Assembly (NCBI RefSeq): GCF_029784165.1
Contig: NC_073696.1
Span: 434,001-498,000 of the forward strand
Source of the DNA: Wyeomyia smithii
Taxonomy: Eukaryota; Arthropoda; Insecta; Diptera; Culicidae
Direction of reading: 5' to 3'
DNA length: 64,000 nt
In this document: piece by piece, positions 61,610 to 64,000 of the stretch
How the letters are laid out: each line of letters opens with the position of its first letter
Position numbering within the stretch: position 1 is the stretch's first letter
Notes under the pieces: generated by a model
Told to the model about the DNA's origin: nothing
The model's input: the letters and a program-made list of their open reading frames with translations, nothing else
The model's database searches: none
Position numbers and translations under genes: made by a program

Positions 61610-64000
61610 ATTTATTTTCTATTAGTTTAAATTCTAGGGTGAACTTCAACCATAACATTTTTAGTTTATGAAACATATTCCGAGATAGAATTGAATTTTT
61701 GACTCAATCACTGAGTTTCAAATATTTTTCTCGTCATCTCTCCAGCACTACATATGGCATGTGGTCGTGGTCGTGGCATATTGACGACATCAAGTCGTTT
61801 TCAGTTTTATTTTATACTCGCTGAATCGACTAGAGTCATGTAAAGCGGAAGAAAATAATTGGTCACTTTCTGATGCCTGTGAGCGATAGTACCCATCCTT
61901 GCAGTTGAAAGGACTAACGCTGTTGGACGCAGTAAATGGCAGTCATGCACACTTCCAAGCACGGGTGAATTTTCCGCATCCGTACAGTAATTTTGTTGAC
62001 GAGGTTGCTGTAATTACTGCTATAATGGTATCACACATTTCTAGATTTAATTATGTTTTATTTGTAAAAGTTGAATAGAAGTAAAACTTAAATGGCAAAA
62101 TGAAAACTAAACCCATTTAAAGGTCTTGTTTTTTACACACAAGTTTGGGCATTCGATTCATTGCTTTCTGTTTTTTTTTTTTTTGAGTGCAAAGAACAAT
62201 AATCGCTTTTCTCTCGACTCGAGGTTATTTTCCCTCGCTTCATTGATCGTATCAAAGTGCATTAACCGTTTCATGGAACGAAACTCCTAGACACTCTCTC
62301 GTTCACGTTCATCATCAAGTGCAACCCAAAAAGCCGTATCTGTTTGGCGTTTAGGAAAATCCCGCAAGAAAAGCAAACCTTCTCCTCCTGAACCGTAATA
62401 ATATTTCTTCAATCAACCTCGAAAATTGCGCACACGTTTTCGATTCAGGCCACTAATGCAGCTGTACGAATATGATTTTGCCGCCGCAAACGCCGCGATC
62501 CACGCTGTCTGATCGGTAGATTCGTTTGGCTGGAGCTAAACGTCGATGTGGCCTAGCGTAGCTTGAGACAACATCGCCAAGAAAAGCGACGAGAAACAAT
62601 TTGATTAATTCAAGCACAGTTATCGTTATTTACGATATCGCATCCTACTCCAAACCGTAGGATGCATAGATGACGAAATTAGATAGCAACACGCGTCGGC
62701 CCGGAATGGAACGACTGTCGACGAAAATGTTTAGACAGAGATGAACTTCCATTTTTCGCTGACTGCTGGAGTGTTTCCAATCTTGGCTCGCTTAATGGCA
62801 ATTTGTAGATGTTTTTATGAGTGAAGTATGCATCACACTGGCTTCGCCTTACACAGTTGCTTGTTGGTACGCGCGAACGTTTTTAAATAATAAAAGAGAA
62901 AACGGAAATCAAAATCTGCTTGGCCCCGTCCAATGCTACATTCGAGGTTAGCCACAAATGGTACGAGGGGCCCGGCAACGGTAAATATTGGCAACATGGG
63001 CGCCTCTTCTATCGTCTGCTCGTTGTCTTGTCGGTTCGTTGGTTTTTTAAGTCCATCTTACTGCAAGTCACTCGGAAATCTCTCGAGAAGTGTGAAATTG
63101 GCACTCTAGCATCGATTTGATTCCGAAATAGCAAGGAGAAAGCGGCTGCGTATTATTTACATAGCACTTTAACGGTGCGTTTTAAATTCTTAATGTTGCT
63201 AGCGATTTCAGATATGCTCTAGCCATTTGGGTTTGCACTAGCAGCTGAACGTCCGGAAAAAAATGAGTTGGTACTGTTTGGCACTGACCCAAAATAATAG
63301 TATTATTGATAATAATAAAAATTAAGAGAACTTTCTTTCTTGATATCTAACACTAGCCGACGTGTAACGACTCGTTACACAAGGTTCATAAATTTGCAAT
63401 CAATTTCAAATTGAAAATGTAATTGACTGTGACTTTGGTTTTATCTGTGAAGCACAGATTTATGCTCTACATTACATTTAATCTTTACGCTTGTTTACCA
63501 ACTCATGCATAAAGTTTTCTAAGATAATGCAAAAAGAAAGTAAAGTTTTATTCAATTTATTTACAAGGCTTTCCTTGGGAAGAGACGATGCATATTCAGT
63601 CTTAGTTTTATTTCCTCGTCGTGGAGAGACACTTTAGTTTGCATGCAGTGCAGCCCAGAGGTACTGATCGTAAATTACGTCATGTTCTGATGTGAAAAAT
63701 AGTAATGACGATATATGCTATATCATCACGAACGGATCTGCACAATTTCTATTCGCGAGAACGACTGTCATATTACTGATGAACATCATTCTCGTTCTTC
63801 TTCCGTCTGAATCACAGTACAGTGTGCCTAGTGGAGTTTCTGCTATATACAAATTTGCAAGCGCTTTTTTATCTGTATTGTCTTTTGTGGGTGGGTCGAA
63901 CGTGGGAGTGCAGACTAACTCTCTGAATGACTTTTGTTACTGTAAGCAACAAAAGAACTACATGATTTTTCTGCTGACAATGAAATAAGTAACAAAACTG
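61610..64000. other. Right flank, no supported gene
   Basis: It contains a T run near 62168 and frames at 62920-63120 and 63692-63988 without motifs. It reads as intron or intergenic DNA to the edge. Confidence 0.35.

Noticed and set aside
1..64000. CRISPR array, prophage, defence island or biosynthetic cluster
   Set aside because: No regularly spaced short repeats and no prokaryotic gene organisation anywhere in the window.

Overview
The window reads as nuclear DNA of a dipteran insect, most likely a mosquito. It is AT-rich (my impression is about 60% A+T, not counted), has very little coding sequence, and carries a Jockey-type non-LTR retrotransposon, an R1-clade fragment, several decayed Tc1/mariner transposases of the kind common in mosquitoes, two tRNA-derived SINE families and many short non-autonomous DNA transposons. 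Species cannot be told from the sequence alone. There are no operons, bacterial signals or CRISPR arrays.

The one host exon I can name is at 34189-34387 (+). It encodes a GoLoco motif of the kind found at the N-terminus of Rap1 GTPase-activating proteins (Drosophila Rapgap1, human RAP1GAP). It ends in phase 0 at a consensus donor. An upstream ATG exon at 15778-15833 ends in phase 2, which fits the GoLoco acceptor. A separate candidate ATG exon at 57783-57902 ends in phase 0, so it could splice to the same downstream exon as the GoLoco exon. Together they suggest two promoters, one giving a GoLoco-containing and one a GoLoco-less product, with the GAP domain beyond the right edge. This linkage is inference. 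A few open, splice-flanked segments on the minus strand (847-943, 22271-22468, 30028-30342, 30690-30780, 48628-48806) may be exons of unrecognised antisense or nested genes. All are uncertain.

Layout. 1-1.2 kb: mixed sequence with one weak minus-strand first-exon candidate. 1.24-2.26 kb: diverged tandem repeat of about 170 bp. 2.7-2.95 kb: a 101-bp repeat. 3.1-8.6 kb: a nearly full-length, mutated Jockey-like element bounded by a perfect 17-bp direct repeat. 11.3-13.3 kb: a hAT MITE, a SINE 3' fragment and a decayed mariner. 13-34 kb: long intron-like or intergenic DNA with a 1173-bp TA-flanked element (17.3-18.5 kb), an inverted-repeat element (24.2 kb), a 157-bp MITE (28.6 kb) and a piggyBac-type MITE (29.2 kb). 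34.2 kb: GoLoco exon. 35.4-39.9 kb: a transposon graveyard (SINE, mariner, R1, another mariner interrupted by a SINE, and a possible RT scrap). 44-53 kb: a strong hairpin, a hAT MITE with a perfect 8-bp duplication, and two more mariner pseudogenes. 55.6 and 61.4 kb: two members of one MITE family in opposite orientation, on either side of the candidate second first exon at 57.8 kb. The remainder shows no gene I can support.
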